From assembly GCF_900102175.1 (NCBI RefSeq), contig NZ_FNKN01000002.1, positions 652,029-716,028 on the forward strand: a stretch of 64,000 nt of DNA, given 5' to 3'. The position numbers and the translations under genes were made by a program. The notes under the pieces were generated by a model. That model worked only from the letters and a program-made list of their open reading frames with translations. It made no database searches and was not told where the DNA came from. Positions 62,601 to 64,000 of this stretch are shown here, piece after piece. Every line of letters starts with the position of its first letter. The stretch's first letter is position 1. The DNA is from Microbacterium sp. cf332 (lineage in GTDB: Bacteria > Actinomycetota > Actinomycetes > Actinomycetales > Microbacteriaceae).

Positions 62601-63058
62601 GGTTCATCTCGCAGCCGCTCGCGATCGTCGTCATCGGCGGCCTGATCTCGTCGACGCTGCTGACGCTGCTCGTCCTCCCGACGCTGTACAACCTCGTCGA
62701 GGGCTTCCGCGAGCGCCGGACGGCGCGTCGTCGCGCCGGGGCGGACTCGCGTGCGGACGGCGCGGCGGGTGCGGTCGGTGCCGGCGCCGACGGCACGGGA
62801 CGCGCGACGCCGAAGACCCGGCGCGAGCGGCGGCTCGCCGAGGCGGCGACGGCCGAGCCGACGCATCTCGTCGTCCCCGTCGACGGCTCTGCCGACGCGC
62901 CGACGCACCTGGTCATCCCCGTCGCGCCCGACGACAGCGATGCCTCCGCCGCGCCGGCCGGTGGCTCGCAGGCCGGGCGGGCGGGTTCGGCGTCCCGTCG
63001 ACAGGTCCAGCGCATCCCCGGGTCGTCGCGCGGCCCCCGTCGTCGCCGCCCAGCCTGA
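59651..63058 (+). CDS. RND-family exporter, HAE1/AcrB-SwrC type
   Basis: This 1135-residue, 12-helix RND pump with two large extracellular porter loops starts MSKLAVLSLKNRALIALI. Family motifs are LKQELIPSIELPQLSVVTTYPGASPEVV, GRVVDDSIVVIENIKRHYVEG (proton relay region), ITASTITTVAVFLPIAFVGDLTGELF, and in the second half LLVSVPFAATGA, GIVVTNAIVLIDLVNQYRE. No membrane-fusion partner or outer channel gene is near, as in other monoderm HAE1 members such as SwrC. The C-terminal tail of about 110 residues is disordered and carries a duplicated phrase (PTHLVVPV, PTHLVIPV). GTG start. Substrate unknown. Confidence 0.92.
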   Translation: MSKLAVLSLKNRALIALITIVAAVFGGLALTSLKQELIPSIELPQLSVVTTYPGASPEVVNTDVSTPIETAIQGVPGLESTTATSSTNASIIQASFTYGTDLATAEQKILQAINRIDSQLPDGVTPNVLSFSLDDFPVIQLAVTGYDDEESVQARLESTVIPDLEDVDGVNAAQVVGGRAERITITPDQTALAEAGFTQQAIRDALDQNGVLFPGGEITEGDESLTVQTGAKIASVDELSALPLVPTDAGQLAAATTTIGDVAAVAQEPSPVTSISRVDGEPALTIAVTKLPAANTVDVSRGVLDALPALEDDLGGDAQFTVVFDQAPFIEQSIEALTQEGLLGLVFAVLVILVFLLSVRSTIVTAISIPTSVLITFVGIQAFGYSLNILTLGALTIAIGRVVDDSIVVIENIKRHYVEGADKLASITLAVREVAAAITASTITTVAVFLPIAFVGDLTGELFRPFALTVTIAMAASLFVSLTIVPVLAYWFLRPGQPVVAADGRRVDPEHPDAPPSRLQKAYLPVLRWTLRHSVVTLVAALVVLGGTLAAVPFMKTNFLGDSGQNTFTMTQTLGPAASLEAEDAAAQRVEDAIRDLDGIDAVQVSIGSSGSQLRDAFSGGGGGVTYSITTDSSADQLDVRDRVQRAVADLDGVGDIQIAAGSGGGFGSSDIEIDVTAPDQSVLSDATDAVVASLEGADGISQVTSNLSASLPYIAVTVDRAAAASLGLSEVAVGGIVSSTMQPQSIGTVEIDDTSLTVYLAATQAPASIDELRQLTIPTAGGVITLQDVATVEQSEGPTSITTQRGQRTATVTVTPAGDDLTSASGVVSDALDTVELPQGADAEIGGVLTQQQDAFGQLGLAALAAILIVYIVMVATFKSLRQPLLLLVSVPFAATGAVLLQIATGVPLGVASLIGVLMLIGIVVTNAIVLIDLVNQYREKGLSAHDATIAGGSRRLRPILMTALATIFALTPMGLGITGHGGFISQPLAIVVIGGLISSTLLTLLVLPTLYNLVEGFRERRTARRRAGADSRADGAAGAVGAGADGTGRATPKTRRERRLAEAATAEPTHLVVPVDGSADAPTHLVIPVAPDDSDASAAPAGGSQAGRAGSASRRQVQRIPGSSRGPRRRRPA

Positions 63059-63458
63059 TCGCGGGACGAGGCGCGCGGCAGACCCCGGCTGCGGGGCCGG
63101 CCGCGCGGGTCGCGCTCTGCCCCGTCGCCATGCGCGGGATGCAAGGGACTGCGGCCGACACCCCGGCTCCAGGCGCGTCGGGCCGGCGTGTCACGGCAGA
63201 ACACGTGCATCGCGGCGCGGGAGGGGACCGGGGGATGCCGAACCACTCGCCCGATTCCCAGGCGGATGCCGTATCGTTGGCGGGTCGGCTCTGGACAGCG
63301 CGTGATCGCGACAGGTTTTGTGAGTCCTTGGGGCCGATGGTGAGCGTCGATCGGCGCGCATGACCATCATGTGAATGGCCCCCGGCCGACGGATGTCCGG
63401 GTTTGCCCGCGTGCGCGCGGGCGCTGTTCTCGTGCAGAGAACCCAGAAGGACACAACC
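63059..63458. other. 400-bp gap before the RDD-repeat gene
   Basis: No credible gene on either strand. It contains a terminator-like hairpin at its left end and, at 63275-63458, an unusually less GC-rich stretch (GACAGGTTTTGTGAGTCC, ATGACCATCATGTGAATGG) that would form a long 5' leader for the next gene. I could not identify a known riboswitch or RNA. Confidence 0.6.
63072..63107 (+). terminator. Two-tier hairpin after the RND gene
   Basis: Outer stem CGCGCGG (63072-63078)/CCGCGCG (63101-63107) and inner stem CCCCG (63083-63087)/CGGGG (63092-63096) around a GCTG loop. It starts 14 bp after the stop codon. Confidence 0.55.
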
Positions 63459-64000
63459 ATGCCCAAAAACAAGAAGCCCGCCGGCGGACGCGCTCAGAAC
63501 TTCGAGCCCCGCTTCGGCAAGAAGACCTCGTTCCAGGACGCGAAGCGTCGCCCCGGCCAGTCGTCGGCGGGAACGGTCGGCAGCAAGAGCCCCGGCCACC
63601 GCGGATACCGCGCCGAAGCCGAAGACACCGGACGCAAGAACCGGTGGTCGTCGCAGGAGCGCGCCGGTCGCGACGAAGCCCGCGGCATCCGCTCGCAGGC
63701 ACGTGACGATCGCGGCGGACGCGGCGAGCGTTCTCCCCGTGACGACCGCGGTGGTCGCGACGACCGAGGCGGTCGCGAGCAGCGGGGTTACGGCAACGAG
63801 CGCCGGTCGGATGCCGGCGGCCGCCGTCCCTACGAGGCGCAGCCGCGTGACGACCGTCGCACCTTCGGCGACGCGCGTCCGTCGTTCCGCGATGACCGTC
63901 CGCGTCGTGACGACCGGCCGGCTCGTTCGTTCGACGATCGTCCGCGTCGCGATGCCGGTGACCGTCCGAACCGTGACGACCGTCCGCGTCGTGACTTCGG
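63459..64000 (+). CDS. Basic RDD-repeat protein, N-terminal part (3' end outside window)
   Basis: The open frame runs from the ATG at 63459 (MPKNKKPAGGRAQNFEPRFG), preceded by AGAAGGACACAACC, to the window edge without a stop: 180 codons. The first 75 residues are basic. From about residue 85 it is a low-complexity Arg/Asp/Gly repeat with recurrent RDDRGGRDD and DDRPRRD units, a pattern seen in RNA-binding tails and in extensions of actinobacterial DEAD-box helicases. The catalytic part, if any, is off-window, so helicase identity is a guess. The long leader upstream suits post-transcriptional control. Confidence 0.78.
   Translation, partial: MPKNKKPAGGRAQNFEPRFGKKTSFQDAKRRPGQSSAGTVGSKSPGHRGYRAEAEDTGRKNRWSSQERAGRDEARGIRSQARDDRGGRGERSPRDDRGGRDDRGGREQRGYGNERRSDAGGRRPYEAQPRDDRRTFGDARPSFRDDRPRRDDRPARSFDDRPRRDAGDRPNRDDRPRRDF

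Noticed and set aside
63720..64000. DNA tandem repeat or mobile element at the right edge
   Set aside because: The repetition follows codons of an RDD-rich protein in an open frame with a good start and ribosome site, so it is coding repetition.

Overview
The window looks like a chromosomal segment of a high-GC actinobacterium, most probably Microbacterium or a close member of the Microbacteriaceae. The grounds are very high GC, third-position GC bias in every gene, frequent GTG starts, many ATGA/GTGA overlaps between consecutive genes, leaderless starts just after TANNNT -10 boxes, and actinobacterial families such as DUF3073, HtaA-type heme proteins and DtxR iron boxes. The genus is an inference from gene content and style.

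1-19.7 kb is a purine catabolism region. An XRE regulator (cut by the left edge) diverges from an NCS1 permease-allantoin racemase operon. A second operon follows: allantoinase, a fused HpxZ-like/HpxY-like amidase, a PucG-type ureidoglycine-glyoxylate aminotransferase and allantoate amidohydrolase. Both operons are preceded by the same 44-bp element. After a repeat-filled gap come an amidohydrolase of the 8-oxoguanine/cytosine deaminase type, a four-gene ABC importer of the NMT1/THI5 class, a two-subunit xanthine dehydrogenase, XdhC and a MobA-like nucleotidyltransferase. Together they would import purines or ureides, oxidise xanthine and dismantle allantoin to glyoxylate-level compounds and ammonia. 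No uricase or HIU hydrolase is in the window.

19.7-34.7 kb mixes de novo purine synthesis (purS, purQ, purC, purD) with uptake genes: a LacI-controlled sugar ABC importer with a GH1 beta-glucosidase, a VOC protein, a uracil/xanthine-type permease and a PadR-MFS exporter pair.

34.7-43.8 kb is an iron-regulated heme uptake locus. Two divergent transcription units share a promoter region with two DtxR-type boxes. They encode HmuT/U/V, two HtaA-domain surface proteins, an Ig-like anchored protein and a DUF916-like anchored protein.

44-49 kb is an amino-sugar module: a PTS EIICBA, a divergent ROK regulator and nagB. It is followed by purM-purF and an MFS gene coupled to purF.

53-64 kb is housekeeping and stress-type: DUF3073, a universal stress protein, an FHA gene paired with an unknown gene, a DUF4097-PadR autoregulated pair, small membrane and SAP/Rho_N-like proteins, a poxvirus-type topoisomerase IB, a CrcB pair, an HAE1-type RND exporter and the start of an RDD-repeat protein cut by the right edge.

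The intergenic DNA holds several 60-80 bp palindromes. Five belong to one family (8.4-8.9 kb and 49.0-49.3 kb). Three others, unrelated in sequence, sit in intergenic gaps, two of them between convergent genes. I saw no tRNA, rRNA, CRISPR array, insertion sequence or prophage.
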